DNA of 64,000 nucleotides from an uncultured Paracoccaceae bacterium (GTDB lineage: Bacteria > Pseudomonadota > Alphaproteobacteria > Rhodobacterales > Rhodobacteraceae), in contig CANMMF010000005.1 of NCBI GenBank assembly GCA_947498985.1, positions 248,001 to 312,000 of the forward strand, written 5' to 3'. Shown piece by piece: positions 19,815 to 29,904 of the stretch. Positions within the stretch are counted from its first letter, which is position 1. Each line of letters starts with the position of its first letter. The notes below the pieces were generated by a model. That model made no database searches and had not been told where the DNA came from. It worked only from the letters and a program-made list of their open reading frames with translations. The position numbers and the translations under genes are program-made.

Positions 19815-22800
19815 ATGCCTAACTGGAACTCTATCTGGGATTCCGTGAACGGCGTTTGGCTAGGTGGAACGCCGAACTCCGACAACGGTCTATTCAACAG
19901 CACGACGAACAAGGGCAAGGCGCTCGGCGACGACGACCATGTGCGTGGCAATGACAATGCCAACGTCATCTTCGGCAATAACGGCGATGACTTCCTGCGC
20001 GGCGATGGCGGCGACGATTCGCTCAATGGCGGCAACGGCAACGACATCCTTCTGGGTGACGAGCTGAACGACGACCCGCAGGGCGACGACCTGCTGGACG
20101 GCGAGGCCGGGCAGGACATGCTGGTCGGTGCCGGTGGCGACGACGAGCTTTACGGCGGCGGCGACAACGACATCCTGCTGGGCAATGATGGCCATGACGA
20201 GCTGAACGGCGAGGACGGTCATGATGCGCTGGTCGGCGGCAACGGCAATGATTTTGCCAATGGCGGCGACGGCAATGACATCCTTACCGGCAATCTCGGC
20301 GACGATTTCCTGGTGGGCGGCGACGGCGACGACCTGATTTCGGGCGGGCGCCACGAAGACACGCTGTACGGCCAGGGCGGCATGGACGCGCTGTGCGGCA
20401 ATTCCGGCCATGACTACCTGCATGGTGGCGACGGCGAGGATTACCTCCGCGGCGGCTCCGGCGACGACACGCTGCGCGGCGGCAATGATGACGACGTGAT
20501 GATCGGCGGCGCCGATGACGACAACCTGCTGGGTGAGAACGGCAACGACATCATCTTCGGCGACAGCACGATCCCGGGCCTGCATGGCGGCGGTGTCGAC
20601 AACATCATGGGCGGGTCGGGCGACGACACGATCGATGGCGGCGACGGCGGCGACAAGATCCAGGGCGGCGACAATGCCGACTGCATCGAAGGCGGCGCGG
20701 GCGACGACAAGATCTGGGGCGACAATGCCGACGGTCAGTCCGGTGGCGGCGAAGCCTCCGACCTGATCAATGGCGGCAGCGGCGACGACACGATCTTCGG
20801 CGGCCATGACGACGACCAGATCGAGGGCGGCACCGGCAACGACGCGATCCTCGGCGGCACCGGCAACGACACGATGCGCGGCGATTCCGGCAGCGACACG
20901 ATCCGCGGCGAAGACGGCGACGACCATATCTCCGGCGATGACGGCAATGACGCGCTGCTGGGCGGCAACGGCAACGACATCATGTCGGGTGGCGACGGCC
21001 GCGACCAGATGCGCGGCGGCGCCGGCGACGACTGCATGGCGGGCAACCGCGATGACGACCGGATGTCCGGCCAGTCCGGCAACGACTCGATGCGCGGCGA
21101 CCAGGGGGCCGACTGGATCCACGGCCAGCACGGCAACGACCACCTCTCCGGCGGCACCGGCTCGGACACGCTGAAAGGCGGCACCGGCGAAGACACGCTT
21201 CTGGGCGGCTCCGGCAGGGATGACCTGTTCGGCGGCTCGGGTGCGGACGCCATGGTGGCCGGTGCGGGCGACGACACGCTGCGCGGCGGCTCGGGCGGTG
21301 ACAACTTCATCGTCGGCCACGGCATCGATTACGACAACGATGGCGAGTGCGACGAGCAGTTCCTGTCGGTCGGCGACGACACGATCACCGATTTCGACGA
21401 GGATGACGGCGACTACATCACGATCCATTCGGATCTGGCGGGCATCGCGGGCGCCAACCTCTCGGCGTCGATTTCCGGCGATGACGTGATCATCACCATC
21501 GACTCGACCGGCGACACCATCACCGTCACGGGTCTGGTGAGCGAGCTCGAAGGCATCGATCCCGATGACGTGTTCTTCGACAATGACATGCTGATGGCGT
21601 TTCTGCTCAAGACCGGGCAATTTGCCAATGACGGCAAGGGCATCATCGAAATCGGCGATTACTGCTTTGGCGATTACGCCTGCCATCCCGATCTGCCCGA
21701 AACCGGCTGGTCGGTGCGCTTCCTCGATCCGGCGCCGGCGATTGTGCCGCTGCTGAACGAGCGGGTCGGCAACACGTCGGTCCACACCAACCAGCAGGAC
21801 ATGGCAGCGATCTATGTCGAGGATGACGCCAATATCCAGAACCTCGGCGATGCGCTGTTCTTCGACATCTGCGCCTCGAACCCGCCGACGGTGGATGCCA
21901 CCGATCCGGTTGACTTCATCGAGGATCTCGACGCCTCCAACCAGCAACTGTTGCAGCAGGGCACGATCTCGTTCGACGATATCGACGAGACCGACACGAT
22001 TGCGCTCTCGCACGAGGTCAACCAGGCCCCGGTCTGGTCGGCGGGCTTCTCGCTCGACGTGATCGACCCGGCGCTGAGCCAGATGCTGATCGACGGCTTC
22101 TCCTTCCCGGAGACCGTGGATGTCGACCCCCCGGGCGTGGTGCCGTGGACCTATGACCTGACCGGGGATTTCGACTTCCTCGCGCTGGGTGAGACGATCA
22201 CCTGGTCCTATGACATCAACATCATCGACAGCGAAGGCACTCCGAACCAGGACACCATCACCTTCACAATCGTCGGCACAAATGACATTCCGACGGTCGA
22301 GGTGCAGAATAACGGTGTTCTGGGCGAAACACTGTTCCTTGAAGACAGCGACGCCAGCGCGCAGATCCTCGATACTTTGCTGGAAGTCGCGCATGATGAT
22401 CCGGACTTTACGGACACGCTCGATGCTTTGGTCGAAAGCAATGATGACGCATCGTGGTCCGGTGGCGTGATCGATCCCGGATTGGCCGCACAACTCAACT
22501 CTGGCGGTGGCTACGACGGTGCTTTCGCGAACAATCAGGACACGCCGGGTACGATTTTCGGGTTTTTCGATATCGGGCCGATGGATCTCGACTTCCTGCG
22601 CGAAGGCGAGACGCTGGATTGGAGCTACACGGTCACCGTCACCGATCCGCATGGGGCGACCGATACGGATCAGGCTGTCTTCCAGATCGTTGGGACGAAC
22701 GACCGACCGGAAGCCGAGGATCTGGCCTTCACCCTGTCGGAGGATGACAGCTCTGCCCCGGTGGATGATGCGGTCAATGTCAATGGCTACGAGGCCCTGA

Positions 22801-24611
22801 CCGGCACGCCGCTGACCGAGAGCTTTGTCTATACCGACGATGATGTGAACGACCAGCACACGGTCGAGATCGTCGGCCTGACAGAGATCTCGCCGGGCGT
22901 CTACCAGACGATCGACAACGAAGGCTTCGCCTACGGTCAGCTGACCAACAATGGCGACGGCACCTTCACCTTCGATCCGCTGGACGACTTCCAGCACCTC
23001 ACGGCCGAAGAAAGCCGGACCGTCACGTTCCAGTACCAGGTGCGCGACGACAGCGGTGTGGGTGAAAGCCCGACAGCACCGTCCGAAAGCGAGCTTTCGG
23101 CGCTGCAGACCGTGACGCTGACCATCGAGGGTGAGGACGACGCCAATCAGGTCGAGGAGGACACCCTGCTGTTCACCACGGCCGACCAGTCGATCTGGAA
23201 CACCGGCGAAGCGTTCACGCTTGAACCGGACCTGCCGTTCCTCGGCTTCGACACTGGTCCGTTGAGCCTCGACGCGACGATCATCCCGGACATCAACCTC
23301 GCGTCGGATGATGTTCTCGACGTTCTAAACGGACTGATCAATGCGGGGGAGATCGTCGTCGAAACGCTTTGCGACATCTTTACGCTGGGTCTCGCAGATT
23401 GCGACGTAGACTTCGGAAGTGTCGACAACATCGTCATTCCGGGCGTGTTCACGACCGGTTCTCTGGACGCCAAGGTTGGTATTCAGCCCTACTTCTTCCT
23501 CGATGGCGGAACGCTGGGTGCAGAGGTTCCGGTGGATGTGGTCTTCACGGCGCCGCGCCAGGTGGAGCAGGGCGAACAGATCACCATTGGCAGTGCCTTC
23601 ACTGTCGATGATGGCGCGACCTTCACGACCAGCGGTCCGTCTGTGCAGTTCGGTCTCGACTTCGTCTTCGATGTTGTTGCCAACCTCGCGCTCGACGCTC
23701 TCGGTTCGATCATCCCGCTCTTTGACTTCAACAGCGCTGACTATGTCGGCACGGGTGAGCTTGGGGAGCCTGGCTTCAACATCTTCGATGTGAGCCCGGG
23801 CGACACGTTCGAGATCGGATTGCCTCTGGGCTCCGAACTGGACGTCAGCAACCCCGACTTCGGCGTCACCGGAACGCCTCAGAACCCGCCCTCCAACACT
23901 CAGTTGGAAGGTGAGGACACCGAGGAGCTGGTTGATCTGACCATCGACATCGATTCCCTGATTTCCACTCTGACACCGCTGCCGCCGCTTGGCGGAGGGG
24001 ACGAGTTCAGTATCAGCCAAAGCTTCGGTGAACTTGGTACCGTCAACCTCGCGACGTTCGAGTATCAGTGGGATCTCTTCGATATCGATCTGCAGGGTAT
24101 TCTCAGCGGTATCCAGGACTTCGCGATGGAGATCACCGATCTTCCGCTCATGGCGGTGCTCGAGGATGGCAGCGTGATCAACGGTTTCTCGGTTGGTGAC
24201 AACATCATCGTGGATGTGCCGGAAGGTTCTGACTTCGATGTGGACACCGACGGCGATGGCGATGGCCTGATGGACTTCGACGTTGCGATCGACATGGAAG
24301 CCGTCTTCGAGAACGTCACCGAGCTGGGGCTCGACATGAACCTGATCCTCGGGTTCCTGCGCTTCACTGCCGGATTCTCGTCCGACTTCGCGGCGGATTT
24401 GGATATCAGCCTCTTCGACGCAGGCTCCGACGAGTTCGACTTCGGTCTCATCCCGTCGCTGCCCTTCGACCCGGATCCGGACGACGGCTTCCTCATCGGT
24501 GGGACGATCCCGCTCATCGAGGACGCGACGCTGGCCACTCTTTTCGACCAGGCGTTCGATGTCGATGGCTGGAACCAGGAGACCACGGGCTTCGAATTCG
24601 ACGTGGCCTGA
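19815..24611 (+). CDS. Giant acidic RTX / VCBS-repeat secreted protein
   Basis: A 1598-residue, Asp/Gly-rich, cysteine-poor protein. Residues about 38-500 are an almost unbroken array of GGxGxDxLx nonapeptides (for example GGNGNDILLG, GGSGDDTLRGG) that fold as calcium-binding parallel beta-rolls. Residues about 690-1110 hold VCBS/cadherin-like domains (TDTIALSHEVNQAP, ITFTIVGTNDIPTV, AVFQIVGTNDRPEAEDL). Residues 1110-1598 are unrecognised beta-rich sequence with an EF-hand-like DTDGDGDGLMDFD. There is no Sec signal, so type I secretion is likely, but RTX usually sits near the C-terminus and here it is N-terminal. No T1SS genes are adjacent. GGGGGACA precedes the ATG at 19815. Confidence 0.9.
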   Translation: MPNWNSIWDSVNGVWLGGTPNSDNGLFNSTTNKGKALGDDDHVRGNDNANVIFGNNGDDFLRGDGGDDSLNGGNGNDILLGDELNDDPQGDDLLDGEAGQDMLVGAGGDDELYGGGDNDILLGNDGHDELNGEDGHDALVGGNGNDFANGGDGNDILTGNLGDDFLVGGDGDDLISGGRHEDTLYGQGGMDALCGNSGHDYLHGGDGEDYLRGGSGDDTLRGGNDDDVMIGGADDDNLLGENGNDIIFGDSTIPGLHGGGVDNIMGGSGDDTIDGGDGGDKIQGGDNADCIEGGAGDDKIWGDNADGQSGGGEASDLINGGSGDDTIFGGHDDDQIEGGTGNDAILGGTGNDTMRGDSGSDTIRGEDGDDHISGDDGNDALLGGNGNDIMSGGDGRDQMRGGAGDDCMAGNRDDDRMSGQSGNDSMRGDQGADWIHGQHGNDHLSGGTGSDTLKGGTGEDTLLGGSGRDDLFGGSGADAMVAGAGDDTLRGGSGGDNFIVGHGIDYDNDGECDEQFLSVGDDTITDFDEDDGDYITIHSDLAGIAGANLSASISGDDVIITIDSTGDTITVTGLVSELEGIDPDDVFFDNDMLMAFLLKTGQFANDGKGIIEIGDYCFGDYACHPDLPETGWSVRFLDPAPAIVPLLNERVGNTSVHTNQQDMAAIYVEDDANIQNLGDALFFDICASNPPTVDATDPVDFIEDLDASNQQLLQQGTISFDDIDETDTIALSHEVNQAPVWSAGFSLDVIDPALSQMLIDGFSFPETVDVDPPGVVPWTYDLTGDFDFLALGETITWSYDINIIDSEGTPNQDTITFTIVGTNDIPTVEVQNNGVLGETLFLEDSDASAQILDTLLEVAHDDPDFTDTLDALVESNDDASWSGGVIDPGLAAQLNSGGGYDGAFANNQDTPGTIFGFFDIGPMDLDFLREGETLDWSYTVTVTDPHGATDTDQAVFQIVGTNDRPEAEDLAFTLSEDDSSAPVDDAVNVNGYEALTGTPLTESFVYTDDDVNDQHTVEIVGLTEISPGVYQTIDNEGFAYGQLTNNGDGTFTFDPLDDFQHLTAEESRTVTFQYQVRDDSGVGESPTAPSESELSALQTVTLTIEGEDDANQVEEDTLLFTTADQSIWNTGEAFTLEPDLPFLGFDTGPLSLDATIIPDINLASDDVLDVLNGLINAGEIVVETLCDIFTLGLADCDVDFGSVDNIVIPGVFTTGSLDAKVGIQPYFFLDGGTLGAEVPVDVVFTAPRQVEQGEQITIGSAFTVDDGATFTTSGPSVQFGLDFVFDVVANLALDALGSIIPLFDFNSADYVGTGELGEPGFNIFDVSPGDTFEIGLPLGSELDVSNPDFGVTGTPQNPPSNTQLEGEDTEELVDLTIDIDSLISTLTPLPPLGGGDEFSISQSFGELGTVNLATFEYQWDLFDIDLQGILSGIQDFAMEITDLPLMAVLEDGSVINGFSVGDNIIVDVPEGSDFDVDTDGDGDGLMDFDVAIDMEAVFENVTELGLDMNLILGFLRFTAGFSSDFAADLDISLFDAGSDEFDFGLIPSLPFDPDPDDGFLIGGTIPLIEDATLATLFDQAFDVDGWNQETTGFEFDVA

Positions 24612-24634
24612 TCGGACTTCAAAAACATTTGGAA

Positions 24635-24661
24635 CGGCGCCCCTCGCGGGCGCCGTTTTGC
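24635..24661 (+). terminator. Rho-independent terminator of the RTX gene
   Basis: Perfect 9-bp stem ACGGCGCCC/GGGCGCCGT with a 5-base loop, then TTTG. It lies 23 bases after the stop. Confidence 0.85.
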
Positions 24662-24855
24662 ATTTATGGCACAGGTTGGGCGCGCGGCTTGCGACAGTGG
24701 TCCGGCAGACGACCCGCAAGGCGACGCCATAGATGCATCTGCCTCCCGCAGCCAAATATCCAGCCTTTCTCAGAGCTTGATTGACCGGGCGGTGGATTTC
24801 GACAAGGATCGGGCGGCATAAAAGTCTGGCCTGAAGGGCCGTGGGAGGAAACTGA

Positions 24856-25845
24856 ATGAACATCTTGAAAGCCACACTTGCCGCAGTTGCCGTCATGGTC
24901 AGCCCCGCCTTTGCGGAGTATCCCGAACGCGAGGTGCTGGGTGTCGTGATGTGGGGGGCCGGGGGGGCCACCGATACCGTCGCGCGCGCCGTCAACCCGG
25001 CTGCCGAAGAGGCGCTTGGCAAACCCATCGTGGTTCTGAACAAGTCCGGCGGCGCCGGGGCCATCTCGACCGCCTTCGTGAACGCGGCCCCCGCGGATGG
25101 CTACACGTTCCTTTACGGTGCCGAGAACCCGCAGCTGCATGGCGTGATGGGTGTGTCGGATATCGACTACAGCGACATGTATCCGATCAACATCCTGGGT
25201 CGCGGCGTGGCGGTGATCGCGGTGCCAGCCGCATCCAAATACCAGACGCTGAGCGATCTTCTGGACGACATCGCCGCCAATCCGGGCTCGGTCAAGATGG
25301 GCTCCACCGGTCCCGGCGGCCTGCCGTCGACCATCGGCGCGCTGATCTCCAACGCCACCGATTTCGACGTCACCGCGATCCCCTTCGACGGCGAAGGCCC
25401 CGGCCTCACGGCGATGCTCGGCGGAGAGGTCGATTTCATGCCGACCGGCATCTCGGCGGCGGCTGAGCAGGTCAAGGCGGGCAACATGCGCGCGCTGGCC
25501 GTGGTGAACCCCGCCCCGGTGGACACGCTGCCCGACGTGCCCGCAATCACCGACACCCTCCCGGAGATGGAGCGGTTTCTGCCATGGGGGCCGTTCTACG
25601 GCGTCTTCGTGCGCGCCGATGTGCCCGACGATGTGAAAGCCACGCTGACAGAGGCCTTTGCCACCGCCGCCACGGATGAGACCTTTCTCGAGCTGATGGC
25701 CAACCGCGGCAACGTGGTGATGAACATGGGCGGGCAGGAGGCCGTCGATTTCCTCGCCAAGTGGCAGCAGGTCACGGTCTGGGCGCTTGAGGACACCGGA
25801 GCGACCAAGGTCAGCCCCGAAGAGCTTGGCATCGCGCGTCCCTGA
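24856..25845 (+). CDS. tctC: Tripartite tricarboxylate transporter substrate-binding protein (TctC/Bug)
   Basis: A 329-residue periplasmic solute receptor with signal peptide (ILKATLAAVAVMVSPAFA) and the Bug-family pattern: VMWGAGGATDTVARAV, then KPIVVLNKSGGAGAIS and DGYTFLYG near the pocket, and GEVDFMPTGISAAAEQVKAGNMRALAV in the second lobe. It would deliver a carboxylate to TctAB. It is the first gene of a tctC-tctB-tctA operon. No TctD/E two-component genes are near. The substrate is unknown. Confidence 0.93.
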   Translation: MNILKATLAAVAVMVSPAFAEYPEREVLGVVMWGAGGATDTVARAVNPAAEEALGKPIVVLNKSGGAGAISTAFVNAAPADGYTFLYGAENPQLHGVMGVSDIDYSDMYPINILGRGVAVIAVPAASKYQTLSDLLDDIAANPGSVKMGSTGPGGLPSTIGALISNATDFDVTAIPFDGEGPGLTAMLGGEVDFMPTGISAAAEQVKAGNMRALAVVNPAPVDTLPDVPAITDTLPEMERFLPWGPFYGVFVRADVPDDVKATLTEAFATAATDETFLELMANRGNVVMNMGGQEAVDFLAKWQQVTVWALEDTGATKVSPEELGIARP

Positions 25846-25896
25846 TCGGGCAGGCCGACCCGGTATCGCCCTGCCGGGCCGGCCCCCCACGCGTTC

Positions 25897-26373
25897 ATGA
25901 AACCGCATGACACCCTCCGGCCGGGAGAACGGCTTTTCGCGCTGCTGCTGGTGATCTTCTCGGGCTATGCGTTCTGGGAATCTTACGGCATTTCGCGATT
26001 CAGCGGCCTGACCACGGGGGGTGTCATGCCGATGCTGGCCTCCGCCGTGATGCTGCTCACCGGCGGCGTCATCCTGGCCGAGACATTGCGAAAACCGCGC
26101 GCGGCGCAAAGCGGGTTGCCGGGGCTCATCGCCTATCTCTTTCCGCTGCGCGTCGTGCTTTTCACCCTGCTGGTGGCGGGTTTTGTGGCGGCGATCCCGG
26201 TGGCGGGCTTTCTGACCGCGTCGGGTGTGCTGCTGTTTGTGGCGGTCTGGGCCTTGTGGCGGAAAGGCCCCGTCCCGGCGCTGGCGATCGCGCTTTTGTC
26301 CGTCGGGGTGATCTATCTGCTCTTCCGGGTCGTCTTTCAGGTTGTGCTGCCCACCGGAACCCTCTGGCCATGA
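25897..26373 (+). CDS. tctB: Tripartite tricarboxylate transporter small membrane subunit (TctB)
   Basis: A 158-residue protein with four predicted membrane helices (FALLLVIFSGYAFWE; VMPMLASAVMLLTGGVILAE; VLFTLLVAGFVAAIPVAGFL; ALAIALLSVGVIYLLFRVVF) and the TctB ending LPTGTLWP. It lies between tctC and tctA and its stop overlaps the tctA start (ATGA), as usual for the operon. Confidence 0.92.
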   Translation: MKPHDTLRPGERLFALLLVIFSGYAFWESYGISRFSGLTTGGVMPMLASAVMLLTGGVILAETLRKPRAAQSGLPGLIAYLFPLRVVLFTLLVAGFVAAIPVAGFLTASGVLLFVAVWALWRKGPVPALAIALLSVGVIYLLFRVVFQVVLPTGTLWP

Positions 26374-27863
26374 GCGAGATCTTCGGCTTTTTCGCCACCT
26401 CCTGGCTCGATCCCTATCTGCTGATGCTGACCGCGCTTGGCACCTTCGCCGGGATCTATATCGGCGCAATCCCCGGGCTTTCCGTCACGATGGCGGCGTC
26501 GATCCTGATCTCCTTCACCTTCAAATGGGAGGTCAACGAAGCGCTGGCGCTCATTGCCGGGGTCTATGTCGGCGGCGTCTATGGCGGCGCGCGCACGGCG
26601 ATCCTGCTCAACATTCCCGGCGCGCCGAGCGCGATTGCCACGGCCATCGACGGCTACCCGCTGGCGAAAAAGGGGCTGGCGGGTGAGGCGATTGGCCTTT
26701 CGACGGTGATGTCGGTCATGGGCGGGCTGATCGGCGTGCTGGCGCTGGCCCTTGCCGCGCCGCTGATCGCCGGGTTCGCGATCAAGTTCACCTCGCGCGA
26801 ATACATGCTGCTGGGGATCATCGGCATCCTGCTTGTCGGGACGCTTTCGGGCGAAAGCTTTGCCAAGGGCGCCTTTGCCGGTGCGCTGGGGGTCATGATC
26901 GGCATGATCGGGCTGGATCCGATGACCGCCGAGACACGGTTCACCTATGGCTCCATCAACCTGATGGGCGGTGTGCCGTTTGTGGTGGCGATGATCGGCT
27001 TTTTCGGCGTGGCCGAAGCGCTGGTGCAGCTCGAACATGTCTCTACCGCGCCGATCAGGCAGAAGGTGGCGCGGATCATCCCCGCCTGGTCCGATGTAAG
27101 GCGCTATCTGGGGCTCGGGCTGAAATCCTCCGGTCTGGGCACGTTGATCGGGGCCCTGCCGGGCACCGGCGGCGATATCGCGGCGCTGCTGGCCTATGAT
27201 CAGGCCAAGCGCAGCACGAAAAACCCCGAAGTGCCCTTCGGCGAGGGTGCAAAGGAAGGGCTGATCGCGCCCGAGACCGCCAACAACGCCGCGGTGGGCG
27301 GCGCGTTTGTGCCAATGCTGACGCTGGGCATCCCCGGTGACGCGGTGACCGCCATCATCATCGGCGCGCTCTATATTCACGGGCTCAAGCCCGGCCCGCT
27401 GCTGTTGACCGACACGCCGCATCTCTTCTGGTTCATCGTCGGCAACCTGACGCTGGCCAACCTGTTCCTGCTGGTCTTCGGGCTGACGGGCATACGCGTC
27501 TTTACCAAGGTTGTGGAATGCCCGCGCGCGATCCTCATCCCGCTGATCGTCATCCTGTCTGCGGTGGGCGCTTATGCCATTCAGAACAACCCGGTGCACA
27601 TCACCTGGGCGCTGGCCTTTGGCGTCATCGGGTATTTCCTCAAACGCTACGGGTTTGAGGTCGGCCCGATCATCCTCGGCGTCATTCTTGGCCCGATGAT
27701 CGACGCAAATTATCGCCGCGCCATGATCGGTGCGCAGGAGAATATCGGCACGTTTCTCTATGAGCTGGTCGCCAACCCGATCTCTTTTTTGCTGACCTGC
27801 GCGCTGCTGGTGATGTTTGCCTCGCAATTGCCGTTTCTGCGCCGATGGCGGCGCGCGAGTTAA
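26370..27863 (+). CDS. tctA: Tripartite tricarboxylate transporter large permease (TctA)
   Basis: A 497-residue permease with about 11-12 helices. Family signatures are GIYIGAIPGLSVTMAASIL, YVGGVYGGARTAILLNIPGAPS, GALPGTGGDIAALLAYDQAKR and FVPMLTLGIPGDAVTAIIIGAL. It uses the sodium or proton gradient to import the carboxylate handed over by TctC. The start at 26370 overlaps the tctB stop by 4 bases. Confidence 0.96.
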   Translation: MSEIFGFFATSWLDPYLLMLTALGTFAGIYIGAIPGLSVTMAASILISFTFKWEVNEALALIAGVYVGGVYGGARTAILLNIPGAPSAIATAIDGYPLAKKGLAGEAIGLSTVMSVMGGLIGVLALALAAPLIAGFAIKFTSREYMLLGIIGILLVGTLSGESFAKGAFAGALGVMIGMIGLDPMTAETRFTYGSINLMGGVPFVVAMIGFFGVAEALVQLEHVSTAPIRQKVARIIPAWSDVRRYLGLGLKSSGLGTLIGALPGTGGDIAALLAYDQAKRSTKNPEVPFGEGAKEGLIAPETANNAAVGGAFVPMLTLGIPGDAVTAIIIGALYIHGLKPGPLLLTDTPHLFWFIVGNLTLANLFLLVFGLTGIRVFTKVVECPRAILIPLIVILSAVGAYAIQNNPVHITWALAFGVIGYFLKRYGFEVGPIILGVILGPMIDANYRRAMIGAQENIGTFLYELVANPISFLLTCALLVMFASQLPFLRRWRRAS

Positions 27864-27926
27864 CGTTTGATGCGGCGGGGGATCGGTGCGTTTCGCCTCC
27901 CCCGCCTGAACGCACAGAGGGCCCGG

Positions 27927-28958
27927 ATGAGCCAGGACAACGCCACCGAGGAAGATCAGGCCAAGGCCGACACGCGCCGCGCCAGCGGGGAATTTGTGCG
28001 CGGGATCAGCGGCTTTCGCCGGACCCTCGGCGATGAGGGGCTTGCCCCCGAACCGGGCCGCTATCACCTCTTTGTCGCGCTCAACTGCCCCTGGTGTCAC
28101 CGGGTCACGCTGGCCCGTGCCGTTCTGGGCCTGCAGGACAGCATCAGCATGGATGTGGCTTTTCCCAACCGCACCGGCGACGGTGATCCGGACGGCCCCA
28201 ACCTTTGGGAGTTTGCGCCGCAGCGCCGCGCGTCGCTGACAGGCGAACCGTTGTCCGAATGCACTTTGGAGACCGGTACGGGCGACGGGCTGCGGCTGGC
28301 CAAAGAGATCTATCGCCGCGAAGGCTCCGACGAGCAATCGGTGCCGATCCTCTATGACAAACACGAGCGCCGCATCGTCAACAACGAGAGCGCCGAGATC
28401 ATCCGAATGCTCGACGCCCATGCCGCGGCGCTGGGATCGCGGCTGCCCGAGGATCGCCGGGTGCGGCTTCTGCCGGACGACCCGGCGCTGGCCGACACCA
28501 TCGCGGCGCTCAATGAGCGGATCTACCTGAGCATCAACAACGGGGCTTACAAGGCCGGGTTTTCATCGGACCAGTCGGTTTACGCGCACGCGTTTCAGGC
28601 CTATTTCGAGACGCTGGCCTATCTCGAAGAGCTGCTGTCGGACGGGCGCGATTTTCTGACCGGCGCGGCGTTCACCGAAGCGGATCTGCGCCTTTTTCCA
28701 ACGCTTTACCGCCATGACCCGGTCTATTACCTGCGCATGAAACTCAACGCAGCGCGGATCCTCGACTACCCGCATCTCTGGCGGTGGCTGTGCCGGGTCT
28801 ACGCGCAGGACGGTGTGGCCGAGGCCGGATCGCTGATCCATTGCCGTCAGGGCTATTTCGGCCGCTCCTGGAACGGCGTCGTGCCGCTCGGGCCGGTCAC
28901 GCCGATGACGTATCCCGAGGCCTATCATCATCCGGAGTTGGCGGGACCCGGCGCTTGA
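27927..28958 (+). CDS. Glutathione S-transferase, Xi / glutathionyl-hydroquinone reductase type
   Basis: A 343-residue thioredoxin-fold/GST protein. The catalytic cysteine is in NCPWCHR, the signature of the Xi class, which reduces glutathionyl-hydroquinones; the C-terminal all-helical domain has GAAFTEADLRLFPTLYRHDPVYY, also typical. The ATG at 27927 has AGAGGG upstream; an earlier ATG at 27867, just after tctA, would add 20 poorly conserved residues. It is 63 bases behind tctA and may be transcribed with it. If so, the transported carboxylate could be aromatic, which is only a suggestion. Confidence 0.88.
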   Translation: MSQDNATEEDQAKADTRRASGEFVRGISGFRRTLGDEGLAPEPGRYHLFVALNCPWCHRVTLARAVLGLQDSISMDVAFPNRTGDGDPDGPNLWEFAPQRRASLTGEPLSECTLETGTGDGLRLAKEIYRREGSDEQSVPILYDKHERRIVNNESAEIIRMLDAHAAALGSRLPEDRRVRLLPDDPALADTIAALNERIYLSINNGAYKAGFSSDQSVYAHAFQAYFETLAYLEELLSDGRDFLTGAAFTEADLRLFPTLYRHDPVYYLRMKLNAARILDYPHLWRWLCRVYAQDGVAEAGSLIHCRQGYFGRSWNGVVPLGPVTPMTYPEAYHHPELAGPGA

Positions 28959-29123
28959 TTGCTTGGTCTGCAAGGACGGCAAAGGGCAGCGACCGCACTC
29001 CTATGCCGGTCCCGATGCGACTGGCAGCCCTCTGCGCGACATCCCGGGGCAATCCCGCGCGCCGCGATTGCGCTCTTCACCGGTCCTGTCTCTGGCAGGA
29101 TCGGCATGCGCGATCATCGCGCG

Positions 29124-29783
29124 TCATTCGGTGACCGGAAACTCCGCCACCTGCACGGTCTTGCAGTCGAAATTGCCCTTGGCGCCGTCGCTGAGTGCCG
29201 ATTGCGGGTAATATTCCGGCAGGCTTTCATCCGAACACCCGGCGCGGAAACTGGTCAGCATGTCCTCTGCGATGCTTGGGTCGAGCGGGCCGTGATTGTG
29301 CACCGGCAGGTGATATTCCGCGGTCTCGGGGCTGTGAAACTCGGTGTCGAAGAAATTGCCCTCGACCGCGCCCCTGGGCAGGAAACTGGCCAGCGAGACG
29401 GTGCCGTCCTCGCCCACAACGCCGCTGGCGGCCAGGGTCACGACGGCATCGGCCTTGGCACCGTCGGTCATCGTCTCGACGGGCGTGCAGGGGTTGGCCT
29501 TGCAGACCGAGGGGTTCTGGATCGCCACCCACCAGACGGTCACCACATCGCCGGGGGTCAGGCCCGACGACTTGATCGCCATCGCAGCCCCGAAGGCGCC
29601 TTTCTCCAGAACCACGGATGTGCCCTCGACCGGTCCGGGCGCCATGCCGCTGCCGGGTGTCCAGCTCAGCGGTTTGGTGATCGCCTCCGCCGAAGCGGTG
29701 CCTGCAACGACCAAAGCGGTGGCGGCCACCATCGAAAGCCGGGCGGCATCGATCAGCCTGAGGGGGGATTGGCGTCTGGGCAT
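29124..29783 (-). CDS. Secreted protein, paralogue of the 31326 gene
   Basis: A 219-residue protein with a signal peptide (LSMVAATALVVAGTASAEA). AAGGAG lies 6 bases before the ATG. The mature part has LSWTPGSGMAPGPVEGT, TPGDVVTVWWVAIQNPSVCKANPC and HSPETAEYHLPVHNHGP, which match the gene at 31326-31958 segment by segment, including the cysteines. A beta-sandwich domain is likely; the biochemical role is not known. It points away from the winged-helix regulator at 29926 and shares its upstream region. Confidence 0.78.
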   Translation of the reverse strand: MPRRQSPLRLIDAARLSMVAATALVVAGTASAEAITKPLSWTPGSGMAPGPVEGTSVVLEKGAFGAAMAIKSSGLTPGDVVTVWWVAIQNPSVCKANPCTPVETMTDGAKADAVVTLAASGVVGEDGTVSLASFLPRGAVEGNFFDTEFHSPETAEYHLPVHNHGPLDPSIAEDMLTSFRAGCSDESLPEYYPQSALSDGAKGNFDCKTVQVAEFPVTE

Positions 29784-29904
29784 GCCGGTCTCCTTGATGT
29801 GCTGCGGTGTGCTGCGGTTGTGCCGCGTTCCGCCGAAGCGGCGACCGAAACTTGAAACGGCCCCCGGGCTGTGGTGAGCTTGCGGCACGGGGCGGCGTTT
29901 GTCC

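Noticed and set aside
19890-22997. 1035-residue open frame on the minus strand
   Set aside because: It is the reverse reading of the RTX and VCBS repeats; its Val/Ala-rich pattern is the exact complement of the GGxGxD array, and it has no start signals.
24664-28421. Two long minus-strand frames over the tct operon
   Set aside because: Shadows of tctC, tctB, tctA and the GST gene; the products are low-complexity Arg/His-rich.
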